This document shows positions 53,452-62,478 of a DNA stretch of 64,000 nucleotides, in pieces. Within the stretch, counting starts at the first letter, position 1; each line of letters opens with the position of its first letter. Source of the DNA: UBA6168 sp964508135 (GTDB lineage: Bacteria; Bacteroidota; Bacteroidia; Chitinophagales; Saprospiraceae); contig CAZDSU010000029.1 in the NCBI GenBank assembly GCA_964508135.1, positions 1 through 64,000 on the forward strand, written 5' to 3'. Both the position numbers and the translations under genes were made by a program. The notes beneath the pieces are model-generated. The model saw only the letters and a program-made list of their open reading frames with translations. It searched no databases and was not told where the DNA came from.

Positions 53452-55224
53452 CTAAGCAAGTTGATATTCGGGCAAAAGCAAAATATAGGCGACCAAATTC
53501 GTCAGCCGCGTATTGACGACGGCAACGGACATCGGGTCGCTCGGGCTGTTGACGTAGTCAAACCAAGCAATGGTCCAGTAGCTGTCGCTCGGAAGGCCGG
53601 AAAGCAGAATGCTTTTCAGCAGGGTCTTCTTCAAGTCAGAAATCGGCTGCGGCAAGAGGAACTTCACCATCTCGTCCACCAACGTGACGGGATTGCTGGG
53701 GTCGCTGAACTGGCTGGCGAACGCAATCGGGTCAATCCTCAAAACATTTGTAGTGCTGGTTGAGAGGTTCCCAGAAAACATGGCCGCAACAAAGAAATTT
53801 CGATTGCGGGCTGTATCTCCGTTTATCCACATGCGGTAGTACTGCGGCACTTGCCGGAACGCCTGCCAACCTGCGACATTGGGCGGGTCCCCGGGCAGCA
53901 TCTGCATGACATCCATGAAATTCCTGAGGATATACTTCATGATAAAATCGTCCCACAAGGTGTTGGAAGGAATGCTCAAGTTGAAGCTCCGCATCGTACC
54001 AATCACAATATCCACAGGCGTTTTGATATAGCAGCCCTTGTTCACCGCATCGAAAAAGTGGGTACTCTTGAGCAGCGTTTCCATCACTGGCAGTATCTCA
54101 TAGTTGTTGTCCCGAAATATTTGCGCCAGCGGTTGTATGACGTTTTGTTCCGCCGCCGAATCAATATGGTAATAGATGAACCAGCGGTAGAGCTTGCGGC
54201 AGATGTATTCGGAAACTTCATTCTTTTGGAAAATCATGTCGAGCAGGGCATCCAGTTCGGCGTCACCATCAAGGCCGCCCGTTATGACCGTGTTGCCATA
54301 AAATGCGCTAAACTGCTTGTCGCCTGTATCATGGTTGCCACCATAAAATACGGAATCAATATCAGTCTGGTAGTTTTCAAGTGTCCACCCCGTAAGCACC
54401 CTGGCCGCGGCCACCACGTCGTCCTCCGTGTAGTGGTCGGGGTTGTCCTTGCCCACCGTGAACAGCTCCTGCAACTCCCTGGCATAGTTCTCATCGGGGG
54501 CATTCTTGCTGTTGAGGTAGCCGTTGAGGTAAAAAAGCATCAAGACATCCTTCGTGACCAGTTTGGTCAACTCCTTGAAATTGCCCAAAGCATTTTCCCT
54601 CAGCAGCTTATTGTGCCGATAGCAGACCTTTCCATAAAAAACTGCCTCCGTTTGCGTAGCGAAATGGTTGTGCCAGAACAACGTCATTCGCTCCCGGATG
54701 CTGGCTTCCTCGTTGAGCATCAAGTTGAACCACCAGCCCCTGAAGCTCTCCGTGCGGTAGCCTTCGGCTGCGTTGTCGTAGTCGGCTGCAGTCCAATCGG
54801 CGCCAGCGGCCACATTGGGGTCGTTGTAGCCTTCCTCTCCATTGTTGGCGTCACCGGGAAAGTAGTAGTTATTGGCCGGCACATCCGTGGGACCAGGTTG
54901 CACCACGTTAAGCACATGGTCAACTGCGTCGCTCATCGTCATGCCCATGAGCAGGTCGAGGTCCGATTTTTTCACCCCGAAGCCCGTTCGACGCAGTAAG
55001 TGAGCGGCCTGCTCGAAGTCCCAAGGGCCGGTGTACGGCTCCAAGCCTCCGTTGAGGGTGATGGTGGTGGTGGGTGGTGGCACGAGCGGCAGTTCTTGGT
55101 TGCCGAGCGGCGCAAAGGGGTTCATTTTTTGCCCAAAAATCCTTGCGCTCCCTTCCTTTTTTTCGGTGGCGGCGCTCCGCAATTTTTGGAAAAATGCCCG
55201 CCGGTCAAGCGTTGATACAGTCAT
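53452..55224 (-). CDS. DUF1800 protein
   Basis: Protein of 590 aa. DUF1800 features: AAHLLRRTGFGVKKSDLDLL, MTLFWHNHFATQ, the LLRENALGNFKELTKLVTKD block, NENYARELQELFTVG-like (APDENYARELQELFTVG) and VLTGWTLENY. The function of these proteins is unknown; they nearly always precede a DUF1501 gene, as here with a 79-nt gap, suggesting a joint surface role. Confidence 0.93.
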   Translation of the reverse strand: MTVSTLDRRAFFQKLRSAATEKKEGSARIFGQKMNPFAPLGNQELPLVPPPTTTITLNGGLEPYTGPWDFEQAAHLLRRTGFGVKKSDLDLLMGMTMSDAVDHVLNVVQPGPTDVPANNYYFPGDANNGEEGYNDPNVAAGADWTAADYDNAAEGYRTESFRGWWFNLMLNEEASIRERMTLFWHNHFATQTEAVFYGKVCYRHNKLLRENALGNFKELTKLVTKDVLMLFYLNGYLNSKNAPDENYARELQELFTVGKDNPDHYTEDDVVAAARVLTGWTLENYQTDIDSVFYGGNHDTGDKQFSAFYGNTVITGGLDGDAELDALLDMIFQKNEVSEYICRKLYRWFIYYHIDSAAEQNVIQPLAQIFRDNNYEILPVMETLLKSTHFFDAVNKGCYIKTPVDIVIGTMRSFNLSIPSNTLWDDFIMKYILRNFMDVMQMLPGDPPNVAGWQAFRQVPQYYRMWINGDTARNRNFFVAAMFSGNLSTSTTNVLRIDPIAFASQFSDPSNPVTLVDEMVKFLLPQPISDLKKTLLKSILLSGLPSDSYWTIAWFDYVNSPSDPMSVAVVNTRLTNLVAYILLLPEYQLA

Positions 55225-55400
55225 GTTGAAAATTTTGGTTTGGTGAAACGTCGAATGGTTTTGGCGCTGTGAGATATTTGGCCTAAAGTTAATCGGAGGT
55301 GGCGGTTTTCCGAAAGGTTTTCTGTTTGAACGAGTTTTACAGAAAAAACCCTACCGGAATTTAAATGCCACCAATCCTTTCTGTTTGTTTTGTCCAAATC

Positions 55401-55433
55401 TTGACCCAAAAGGCAAAACAATCCCTATTTTTG
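55401..55433 (+). promoter_or_regulatory. Bacteroidota-type promoter of MNT/HEPN genes
   Basis: TTGAC and TATTTTTG separated by about 20 nt, 20 nt before ATG 55453; a good match to TTG/TAnnTTTG. Confidence 0.55.
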
Positions 55434-55452
55434 CCAAGAAAAAACTGCATTC

Positions 55453-55756
55453 ATGTCAAATACAGAGACCATCAAGGACATACTTTCCAGCAGCAAGGAG
55501 TCGCTCTCGAAGGAGTTCGGTATCCGGAAGTTGGGTATTTTCGGGAGTGTAGCAGCAGGCAAGGCGAATGAAAAAAAGCGATATTGACCTTTTTTATGAA
55601 CTTGGAGAAGGTAATTTCCTCGACCTCCGGCAACTGGAAGCGTTTGAAAAAAAGATGAGAAAAATCTTGAAGTACCGCAAAATTGACCTTGTTAACCTAG
55701 CTTTTATGAATCCCATCGTCCGGTACAGGGCTGAGAAAAACTTCATTTATGTTTAG
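55453..55756 (+). pseudogene. MNT-type nucleotidyltransferase, frameshifted
   Basis: Antitoxin of the MNT/HepT class. The first frame gives KLGIFGSVAAGKANEK then stops at 55585. In the +1 frame it continues with SDIDLFYELGEGNFLDL and IDLVNLAF, i.e. the missing half of the GSxxxG...SDIDL nucleotidyltransferase motif. The break is in a run of seven A (55571-55577), where six would restore the frame. It could be a real pseudogene, transcriptional slippage or a homopolymer error. The 3' end overlaps the HEPN fragment by 8 nt. Confidence 0.75.
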
Positions 55757-55868
55757 CGGCAATAACCTGCTTTATATTTTGACAATACTGGAAGCCATCG
55801 AAAAAGTGGAAGCAGCCCTGAACTCCCAGTTTTACAAACACCTTGGTTATTTGAGAAAATTCCTCTGA
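55749..55868 (+). pseudogene. truncated HEPN (HepT-like) toxin fragment
   Basis: A 39-residue reading frame (MFSGNNLLYILTILEAIEKV) matching the first helix of HEPN toxins that pair with MNT proteins, whose normal length is about 110 aa. Ends 10 nt before the sigma gene, so the rest was lost. Together with the frameshifted MNT gene this is a decayed toxin-antitoxin pair. Confidence 0.65.
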
Positions 55869-55878
55869 TACTTGCCAC

Positions 55879-56397
55879 ATGGAATCACTCCCGCAAAAAA
55901 ACGTCTGCCACGAACCCACCTACCGGGAACTCTTCTACGCACATGCCCGCCATGTGCGCAACTTCCTGTTTTACAAGGGCGCCAGCGCAACCGAGGCCGA
56001 AGACCTCTCACAGGAATCCTTCCTGCGCCTGTGGCGGGACTGTGAAAAAGTACCCGTCGAAAAAGCCAAGGGCTACCTCTTCGCCGTGGCCGGCAATCTT
56101 TTTTTGGATGAAAAAAAACACGAGCAGGTCGTCCTGCGCTTCCAGCGGCAAGCCCCGGCTGTGGAAGCCACCAACGAAACACCCCAATTCGACCTCGAAA
56201 TAAAGGAACTGCAAGACCGCCTCGAACAGGCCATCGCCCAACTACCTGAAAACCAGCGAATTGTCTTCCTGATGAACCGCATGGACAAAATGAAGTACGC
56301 CGAAATCGCAGCCTACCTCGACCTCTCCGTGAAGGCCGTCGAGAAGCGGATGCACCTGGCACTGCTGGAACTTCGGCAGATATTGAAAGGAATCTGA
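55879..56397 (+). CDS. FecI-like ECF sigma factor
   Basis: Sigma factor of 172 aa. Region 2: RHVRNFLFYKGASATEAEDLSQESFLRLW; region 4: LPENQRIVFLMNRMDKMKYAEIAAYLDLSVKAVEKRMHLAL. First gene of the locus sigma, FecR-type anti-sigma and STN-containing TonB receptor. Such systems turn on the receptor gene when ligand binds. 91 nt separate it from the FecR start. Confidence 0.94.
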   Translation: MESLPQKNVCHEPTYRELFYAHARHVRNFLFYKGASATEAEDLSQESFLRLWRDCEKVPVEKAKGYLFAVAGNLFLDEKKHEQVVLRFQRQAPAVEATNETPQFDLEIKELQDRLEQAIAQLPENQRIVFLMNRMDKMKYAEIAAYLDLSVKAVEKRMHLALLELRQILKGI

Positions 56398-56488
56398 CGA
56401 TTGCGGATTGCGAATTTGCGATTGCGGATGGGGGGCATCGGTAGGGAAAATGGCCGCTCAATCGTTTACCCAAAAGAGAAAAAAGAAA

Positions 56489-57574
56489 ATGGAAAATAAC
56501 CATCACGACGACGAACTTCCGCCCAACGGCGACGACACGTTGCTCGCCCGCTGGCTGGCTGGCGACCTCTCGCCAGAAGACCTCGAAGCGCTGCGCAACC
56601 TCGAAGGCTACCCCGACTACGTCGAGATGCTACACGCGCTTGAAGGCATGGAGATGCCCGAGTACTCCCCCACCCTCGCCTGGCAGAAATTGGCTGCTGA
56701 GTTGGCAGTTCGTCAGTCGGCCCCACAGGGGCAAGCAGTCGGCAGTCAGGAGCCGGAAGTGCAGCAAAAGCCAGCGACCCCAACCCCAGCCATTGCGAAG
56801 CAACCCGAAGCCAAAATCATCGAAATCACCCAGCCAAGCGCAATTACTGCCGCCCTAAATCCACAATCTCGCAATCCGCAATCCGCAATCCGTTGGCTTG
56901 CCATCGCCGCTGCCGTGCTGCTCGGTGTCGTCGGCATCTGGTGGATTGCGGGTGGCCCCGGCGAAGACCAAAGCATCGCTACCAAAGCTGGGGAACAGCG
57001 GGAAGTAAAGCTCCCCGACGGCTCGACGGCCACGCTGAACGCCCTGTCCAGCCTCGATTTTTCACCAAAAACCTGGACGGACGACCGCTACGTGGTGTTG
57101 GAGGGCGAGGCGTATTTCAAGGCAAAAAAAGGCAAGACCTTCACCGTTCGCACCGAGCAGGGAACGGTGGAAGTGGTCGGCACGGTGTTCAACGTGTACG
57201 CCCGCGGCGAGGAACTGGAAGTTAAATGCGCAGAGGGCCGGGTGCAGGTCATCAACCCGGAAGGCACGGAACGGGTGCTGCTGAAAAAAGGCGAGCAAGT
57301 GACCGTGCTGCGCGGACAGATGCAGGATCGGCAGGGACTTGCATTTTACCCCAACTGGTTCAAGGGCGAGAGTGCCTTCCGCAGCGCCCCACTGGGCCGG
57401 GTTTTTGAGGAAATGGAGCGGCAGTACGGCGTTTTGGTGCTGGCCGACAGCCTCGGTGAGCGCAGTTTTTCTGGCAAATTTGTCCACAAGGACCTGAAAA
57501 AAGCGCTGAAAATGGTGTGCGACCCCATGAAACTGAAGTACGAGGTGCGGGGCGACACGGTGCTGGTGAAGTGA
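56489..57574 (+). CDS. FecR-like anti-sigma factor
   Basis: Membrane anti-sigma factor of 361 aa from ATG 56489 (MENNHHDDELPP). Cytoplasmic N-terminus (LLARWLAGDLSPEDLEALR), a TM helix (WLAIAAAVLLGVVGIWWIAG), FecR domain (REVKLPDGSTATLNALSSLDF, VEVVGTVFNVYARG) and a C-terminal DUF4974 (RVFEEMERQYGVLVLAD, FSGKFVHKDLKKALKMVC). Right before the TM helix a repeat-derived stretch NPQSRNPQSAIR is inserted in frame. The last 110 bp are duplicated at 58662-58805. Confidence 0.93.
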   Translation: MENNHHDDELPPNGDDTLLARWLAGDLSPEDLEALRNLEGYPDYVEMLHALEGMEMPEYSPTLAWQKLAAELAVRQSAPQGQAVGSQEPEVQQKPATPTPAIAKQPEAKIIEITQPSAITAALNPQSRNPQSAIRWLAIAAAVLLGVVGIWWIAGGPGEDQSIATKAGEQREVKLPDGSTATLNALSSLDFSPKTWTDDRYVVLEGEAYFKAKKGKTFTVRTEQGTVEVVGTVFNVYARGEELEVKCAEGRVQVINPEGTERVLLKKGEQVTVLRGQMQDRQGLAFYPNWFKGESAFRSAPLGRVFEEMERQYGVLVLADSLGERSFSGKFVHKDLKKALKMVCDPMKLKYEVRGDTVLVK

Positions 57575-57811
57575 ACGAAACTGCCTGGTTAGTTTCCCGT
57601 CATGAATGAACTGGGGTTTGTGGGGGTTGCTCCGGACACAACCGCAAGGGCAATCAACTTCTTAACGCTGAATAATGGCAAAGCAAACTATCAACGTCGA
57701 AGGCAAGGAAATCGCGCTAATCTCGCTCGATGGACGGGACTACATCAGCCTGACAGACATAGCCCGACAAGTGGACACCAGGACAGATATAGTGCTTTCA
57801 AACTGGCTTAG

Positions 57812-57972
57812 AGACTGTTTTAAAACCCCTTGACGGACATAAAACGCCATCTTTTGGCGTCATACTGTGGCAAATTTTCAAGCGATAAGAACCACTATCC
57901 CTTGAAAATCTCCCTTCGTCTGCCGCTCAAAATCTGACATTTTCTGCCTCGTTAGGGGTTTTAAAACAGTCT
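57812..57972. mobile_element. 161-bp MITE in KilA-N gene, 5-bp target duplication
   Basis: Perfect 18-bp ends AGACTGTTTTAAAACCCC, flanked by CTTAG at 57807-57811 and 57973-57977. No transposase inside; presumably mobilised in trans by a DDE transposase encoded elsewhere. Confidence 0.92.
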
Positions 57973-58035
57973 CTTAGGAACGCCGGAACGCTCGACTTCC
58001 TTTTTGAATGGGAAATACTTTACAATGAAGCAAAT

Positions 58036-58065
58036 TTTAAACCCATCAAATATGATGGGTTAAGA
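58036..58065. repeat. palindromic 30-nt module inside broken KilA-N gene
   Basis: TTTAAACCCATCAAA/TATGATGGGTTAAGA, 12 of 15 positions symmetric. Encodes FKPIKYDGLR. Equivalent in position to 63163-63192. Confidence 0.8.
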
Positions 58066-58661
58066 AGCCAAGCAGGGAAAGTGGGCTTTGTCATGACTGC
58101 GAAAAAATGGATTGAAACAACCGGGGCTATTGGCATAATATCAAAGCAGGGCAAGGGAGGCGGCACGTATGCACATGCTGATATTGCCTTTGAGTTTTGC
58201 AGCGCAATTTCCGCCCGTTTCAAGCTGCAACTAATCAGGGAATTTCAACGGCTCAAATACGATGAGGCTGACCGTTTGGGGCTTACCTGGAACTTGCGCC
58301 GGGAACTGGCAAAGACCAACTACCCCATCCACACGGACGCCGTGCGCACGAACTTAGTGCCGCTATTGGACTGGAACACCAAACGGGAAAGCCTACACTT
58401 TGCCAATGAAGCCGACCTGCTAAACCTCGCCGTTTTTGGGGCCACCGCGAAGCAATGGAGAGCGGGGAATCCGACCGCAAAGGTAAACATACGGGACGGT
58501 GCTACGGAAATAGAATTGCAAGTGCTGACCAATATGGAAAGCGCAAATGCCCTACTGATTGGCGAGGGGTTCAACAAAGAGGAACGCTTTTCCATTCTGT
58601 CCAAACGTTCGACCCGTGAACTTGAAATCCTTGGAGATGTTCAGTCCAATAAAAAATTGAA

Positions 58662-58805
58662 ATGAAGCTGAATACGGACAGCCTTGGCAAGCGGACTTTT
58701 TCGGGCAAATTTGTCCACAATGATTTGAAAAAAGGACTAAAAATGGTGTGCGACCCCATGAAACTGAAGTGCGAAGTGCGGGGCGACACGGTGATCATTC
58801 ACTGA
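58662..58805 (+). pseudogene. duplicated 3' end of the FecR gene
   Basis: A 47-codon frame (MKLNTDSLGKRTFSGKFVH...) matching the last 43 residues of the FecR protein (SLGERSFSGKFVH, LKMVCDPMKLKYEVRGDTV). DNA similarity is high but with many changes, so the duplication is not recent. It overlaps the stop of the KilA-N pseudogene (ATGA) and ends 28 nt before the TonB receptor start. Confidence 0.85.
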
Positions 58806-58833
58806 TAATTTTGCAACACCCCACCAATTTTTT

Positions 58834-61536
58834 ATGTCAAAAAATATCCAAAAATGGTGCTGGATGCTCCTGTTCGTGATTGTTGGTATTGGAGTAGCCA
58901 ATGCCCAGCAGCCTACCCTCTCCGCCAATTTCCGAAACACCGACCTCCGCTCCGCCATCGCCTTTCTTGAAAAAAATTACGCCGTTTCCTTTTCCTACGA
59001 CGACGAGGCTATCGAAGTTGTCCAAGTAACTGCCAGTTTTCGAAATTTTGAACTGCCCGACGCCATGAAGCGACTACTCCAAGGCACTGGCCTCGATTTC
59101 GAAATCGTTGACAATCAATACATTCTAATAAAAAAACTCGACACCCCAAGCCAACCTACTCCCCCTATTTCTCAATTTCCCAATTTCTCAATTTCCCTCT
59201 GCGGCACTATCCTCGACGCCGAAACCAACGAACCCCTGCCCGGTGCCACCGCCTTCATCAAAAATACGCCCGTCGGCACGACGACTGAAGCCGATGGGAA
59301 ATTCAAGTTGGAGGGCGATTTTTCAAAAGACGATTCGCTGATAATCAGCTATTTAGGTTACAAACAGCAGGCACATCTCGTCCGGCCGCTTTTGGTGAAA
59401 CCTTGCCAAGATTACCGCCTCCAACTCGACGTGCTCACCATCCCCGACGTGCTCATCAGCGACTTCGCCACCGACATGATCAAACTCGCCGACGAGGGCG
59501 GCTTCCATTTTGACAAACAGAAAATGCCCACCCTGCCCGGCTGGGGCGAGCCGGACGTTTTGCGCAGCCTCCAACTGTTGCCCGGCATCAGCGCCGCCGA
59601 CGAGAGCGGCTCCCGCCTCAACGTGCGCGGCGGCACCCCCGACCAAAACCTCATCCTGCTCGACGGCATCCCGATTTACCATACCGGCCATTTTTTTGGA
59701 CTGTACGACGCCTTCAACCCCTTCGTCGTGGACGGGGTGGACGTGTGGCGCGGCAACTTCGGCGCGCAATACGGCAGCCGAAACTCCTGTGTCATCGACA
59801 TCACCTCCAAGCAGGGCTATGGCACGAAGGCGCGAGGGGGCATCGGCATGAACCTGCTCAGCTTTCAGGGTTACTTGGATGTGCCGTTGCAAAAGGAGCG
59901 GGTATCGCTGCTTTTCGCCTTCCGCCGCAGTTACATAGACGGGCTGCAAAGCACGGCGTACAAGAATTTTTTCAACCAAATTTTTCAAAACGGAAAAATC
60001 GCCTTGCAGGAAAAAGCCGTCAACGACAGCAAGTTCGTCACTTGGAACCCCACCATCAACTTTGGCGACGCCAACCTCAAACTGCGCTGGAAGGGCAAAA
60101 AAACGCGAGAAAATGCCATCAGCCTCTACTCCACCAACGACCGCCTCGACTACCGCTTCGCCTACGACGACAGCACGTATTTCACGGAAACGGAGGACAT
60201 CATCGCCGCCAGCAACTTCGGCATGAGTTGGCAGCACAGCGCCGATTGGTCGCCCGTTTTCAAGATAAAATACAACGCCGCCCTGAGCGCCTACGAGAAC
60301 GACTACACTTTCATCTGGAACGAGGAAGACCGCCAGCGACCATTCATCTACCGCTACACGACCAACAACTCGATGACCGAGTTCAACCTCAACCTGCACC
60401 ACGACTGGCAGGTGAGTGGCCAGCACCGCATGTCGTTCGGCTACCAGTTGAAAGCGCAGGAGGCGGCGCTCGTTTTCCGCGACACCAACGCCGTGTCGCT
60501 CGTGGGCAACCTCTGGGCCAACGACACCGTGCGCACTGGGCTGCACACGTTCTACGCGGAATTCGCTTACCAGGCCACCAAAAAGCTCGACTTCACGCTG
60601 GGCGTACGCGAAAACCATTTCCCCGCCAGGGGGCTGTACTATTCCGAGCCGAGGGCGAGTTTCAATTGGTTTCCCTTCGGGAAAAAAGTGGACGGCGACA
60701 GTGGTAACCTCAGGATAAAAGGCGGGTTGGGGCGTTACTGGCAGTTCGTTTTTCAAATCATTGACTTCGGCGACCTCGGCGTGGGAGAGCCGCTCTGGGC
60801 CTTGTCCGACGACTTCATCCCGGCGCAGGAGCTTTGGCAGACGACCTTCGGCCTCAGCGTGGAAAACAAGACTACCCTGCTCGACATGGAATTTTACCAC
60901 AAAAAAAGCCGCAACCTCACCTCCCGCAACCTACGGCTGGAGAACAGCTTCGACCGCGGCTGGAACTTCAACGGCGAAAGCACCGCCACGGGTTTCGATT
61001 TTTTGCTGCGCAAACGTTGGCAAGGGTTCAGCACCTGGCTTGCCTACTCGCTCGGCGAGGTGGAGATGCAGTTCCCAGAACTGAACGGCGGCCAACCCTT
61101 TCCTGCCCGTCACGACATCCGCCACCGCGTCAATTGGGTCAACACGCTTTCTTGGAAAAAATGGGAGTTTGCCGCCAATCTGAACCTGCGCAGCGGCACG
61201 CCCTACTCCATTCCCAGCGTGGTGCAGGTGCCTTGCCCCGATTGCAGCACCGATTCGCTCACCTACTCCCTCCGCTTCGACAGATTGAACACCGCCCGAC
61301 TGCCCGGCAGCGTCCGCCTCGACCTCAGCGCTACCTGGAAATGGAAAAAAAACCGCAGCCACGGGAAGGCTGGCCTCGCCATCTACAACTTCCTCAACCG
61401 CCGCAACCTCCTCGACAAGGACTACCTGCTGGAAACCCCCGCTCTCGACCAGCCGCAGACGAGCTACAACCTGAAAGAACTTTACCGCCTATCCGCTGGG
61501 GCCACGCCGAGCGTGTTTTGGATGGTGGAATGGTGA
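58834..61536 (+). CDS. TonB-dependent receptor with STN domain
   Basis: Outer-membrane receptor of 900 aa. Signal peptide (MLLFVIVGIGVANAQ), an STN domain (FRNTDLRSAIAFLEKNYAVSFSYDD) that can signal to FecR, a carboxypeptidase-regulatory-like domain (GTILDAETNEPLPGATAFI), a plug (RSLQLLPGISAADESGSRLNVRGGTPDQNLILLDGIP) and a barrel to the C-terminus (PSVFWMVEW). Takes up a ligand with TonB energy and reports to the adjacent FecR/FecI pair. Substrate unknown. A FecR gene fragment and KilA-N pseudogene separate it from FecR. Confidence 0.94.
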   Translation: MSKNIQKWCWMLLFVIVGIGVANAQQPTLSANFRNTDLRSAIAFLEKNYAVSFSYDDEAIEVVQVTASFRNFELPDAMKRLLQGTGLDFEIVDNQYILIKKLDTPSQPTPPISQFPNFSISLCGTILDAETNEPLPGATAFIKNTPVGTTTEADGKFKLEGDFSKDDSLIISYLGYKQQAHLVRPLLVKPCQDYRLQLDVLTIPDVLISDFATDMIKLADEGGFHFDKQKMPTLPGWGEPDVLRSLQLLPGISAADESGSRLNVRGGTPDQNLILLDGIPIYHTGHFFGLYDAFNPFVVDGVDVWRGNFGAQYGSRNSCVIDITSKQGYGTKARGGIGMNLLSFQGYLDVPLQKERVSLLFAFRRSYIDGLQSTAYKNFFNQIFQNGKIALQEKAVNDSKFVTWNPTINFGDANLKLRWKGKKTRENAISLYSTNDRLDYRFAYDDSTYFTETEDIIAASNFGMSWQHSADWSPVFKIKYNAALSAYENDYTFIWNEEDRQRPFIYRYTTNNSMTEFNLNLHHDWQVSGQHRMSFGYQLKAQEAALVFRDTNAVSLVGNLWANDTVRTGLHTFYAEFAYQATKKLDFTLGVRENHFPARGLYYSEPRASFNWFPFGKKVDGDSGNLRIKGGLGRYWQFVFQIIDFGDLGVGEPLWALSDDFIPAQELWQTTFGLSVENKTTLLDMEFYHKKSRNLTSRNLRLENSFDRGWNFNGESTATGFDFLLRKRWQGFSTWLAYSLGEVEMQFPELNGGQPFPARHDIRHRVNWVNTLSWKKWEFAANLNLRSGTPYSIPSVVQVPCPDCSTDSLTYSLRFDRLNTARLPGSVRLDLSATWKWKKNRSHGKAGLAIYNFLNRRNLLDKDYLLETPALDQPQTSYNLKELYRLSAGATPSVFWMVEW

Positions 61537-61596
61537 TTCGGTCGCGGATTTGGGATTTCGGATTACGGATTCTACTTTTGGGCAAAACATTTCACC

Positions 61597-62478
61597 ATGG
61601 GAAAAACAACTAGCCGCCGTACCGCTATGCAAAACATCGCACTCGGCACCGCCACTGCCCTCGTAATGCCCAGCCTTAGTGCAGGAGCTTCAATCGTAAA
61701 TCGTCAATCGTCAATCGCAAGTCCATTCGGCAACAGCGTTTGCCGTTGGTGCTTCAACGATTTCAAGCTGGAGGAACTTTGCGAGCAAGTGAAGCCGATG
61801 GGCATCACTTCCATCGAATTGACCACGCCAGACGAGTGGCCAATTTTGAAAAAATACGGCCTGACCTGCGCCTTGGGCTCGCACCCGAACCAGAGCTTGA
61901 GCGAGGGCTACAACCAGCCCGGCCTCCATGCCATGCTGAACGAACGCTACTTCGACCTCGCAAAAAAGGCCGCCGACGCTGGCATCCCGACCATCATCGT
62001 CTTCTCCGGCAACCGCAAGGGACTGGATGACAAGCTTGGCATTGATTTTTGCGCAAAAGGAATCGAACCGCTGGCCAAGCACGCCGAGAAGCTGGGCGTC
62101 CAAGTGGTCATGGAACTGCTGAACAGCAAGGTGAACCACCCCGACTACCAGTGCGACCGCACCCCTTGGGGCGTGGATTTGGTGGAGAAAGTCGGCTCGC
62201 CCAACTTCAAACTGCTGTACGACATCTACCACATGCAAATCATGGAGGGCGACGTGATTGCTACCATCCGCAAAAACCACGACCATATCGGCCACTACCA
62301 CACCGCCGGGGTGCCGGGCCGTAACGAGATTGACGAGACGCAGGAACTGTACTACCCTGCCATCATGCGGGCCATCGCCGACACGGGCTTCAAGGGATTC
62401 GTGGCGCAGGAGTTCATCCCGAAGGGGGCTGATAAAATGGCAGCGCTGCGGCGGGGGGTGGAGATTTGTGCGGTTTGA
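61597..62478 (+). CDS. hydroxypyruvate-isomerase-like TIM-barrel protein
   Basis: Protein of 293 aa in the sugar-phosphate isomerase/epimerase family. A Tat-like N-terminus (RRTAMQNIALGTATALV) suggests export. TIM-barrel metal ligands fit VVMELLNSK (Glu), LLYDIYHMQIMEGD (Asp/His), IGHYHTAGVPGRNEID (His) and FVAQEFIPKG (Glu), as in hydroxypyruvate isomerases. After the signal an in-frame repeat stretch SIVNRQSSIAS, built of AATCGTCAATCG words, is inserted. Its stop codon lies inside the first module of the palindrome array. Confidence 0.88.
   Translation: MGKTTSRRTAMQNIALGTATALVMPSLSAGASIVNRQSSIASPFGNSVCRWCFNDFKLEELCEQVKPMGITSIELTTPDEWPILKKYGLTCALGSHPNQSLSEGYNQPGLHAMLNERYFDLAKKAADAGIPTIIVFSGNRKGLDDKLGIDFCAKGIEPLAKHAEKLGVQVVMELLNSKVNHPDYQCDRTPWGVDLVEKVGSPNFKLLYDIYHMQIMEGDVIATIRKNHDHIGHYHTAGVPGRNEIDETQELYYPAIMRAIADTGFKGFVAQEFIPKGADKMAALRRGVEICAV

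Larger units (their letters stand above)
57675..58665 (+). pseudogene. KilA-N domain protein disrupted by a MITE
   Basis: Homologue of the protein at 62965. The start MAKQTINVEGKEIALISLDG and DYISLTDIARQ run into the 161-bp MITE (57812-57972). After it the frame resumes with NAGTLDFLFEWE, FVMTAKKWIETTGAIGI, GGGTYAHADIAFEF and RLGLTWNLRRELAKTNYPIHTDA. Deleting the MITE plus one CTTAG target copy restores the frame exactly (NWL-RN). A palindromic 30-nt module (58036-58065) encodes FKPIKYDGLR at the same place where the intact gene encodes FNLVEFHQIK. DNA-binding KilA-N domain in the N-terminal half; role unknown. Confidence 0.85.

Noticed and set aside
55571..55580. Programmed -1 frameshift at A AAA AAG in the MNT gene
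   Set aside because: The heptamer is in the right register, but the downstream SDIDL frame is +1, not -1, of the upstream frame. Slippage or mutation remain possible.
59353..60900. 515-aa minus-strand ORF
   Set aside because: Antisense shadow of the TonB-dependent receptor, which has clear domains on the + strand.
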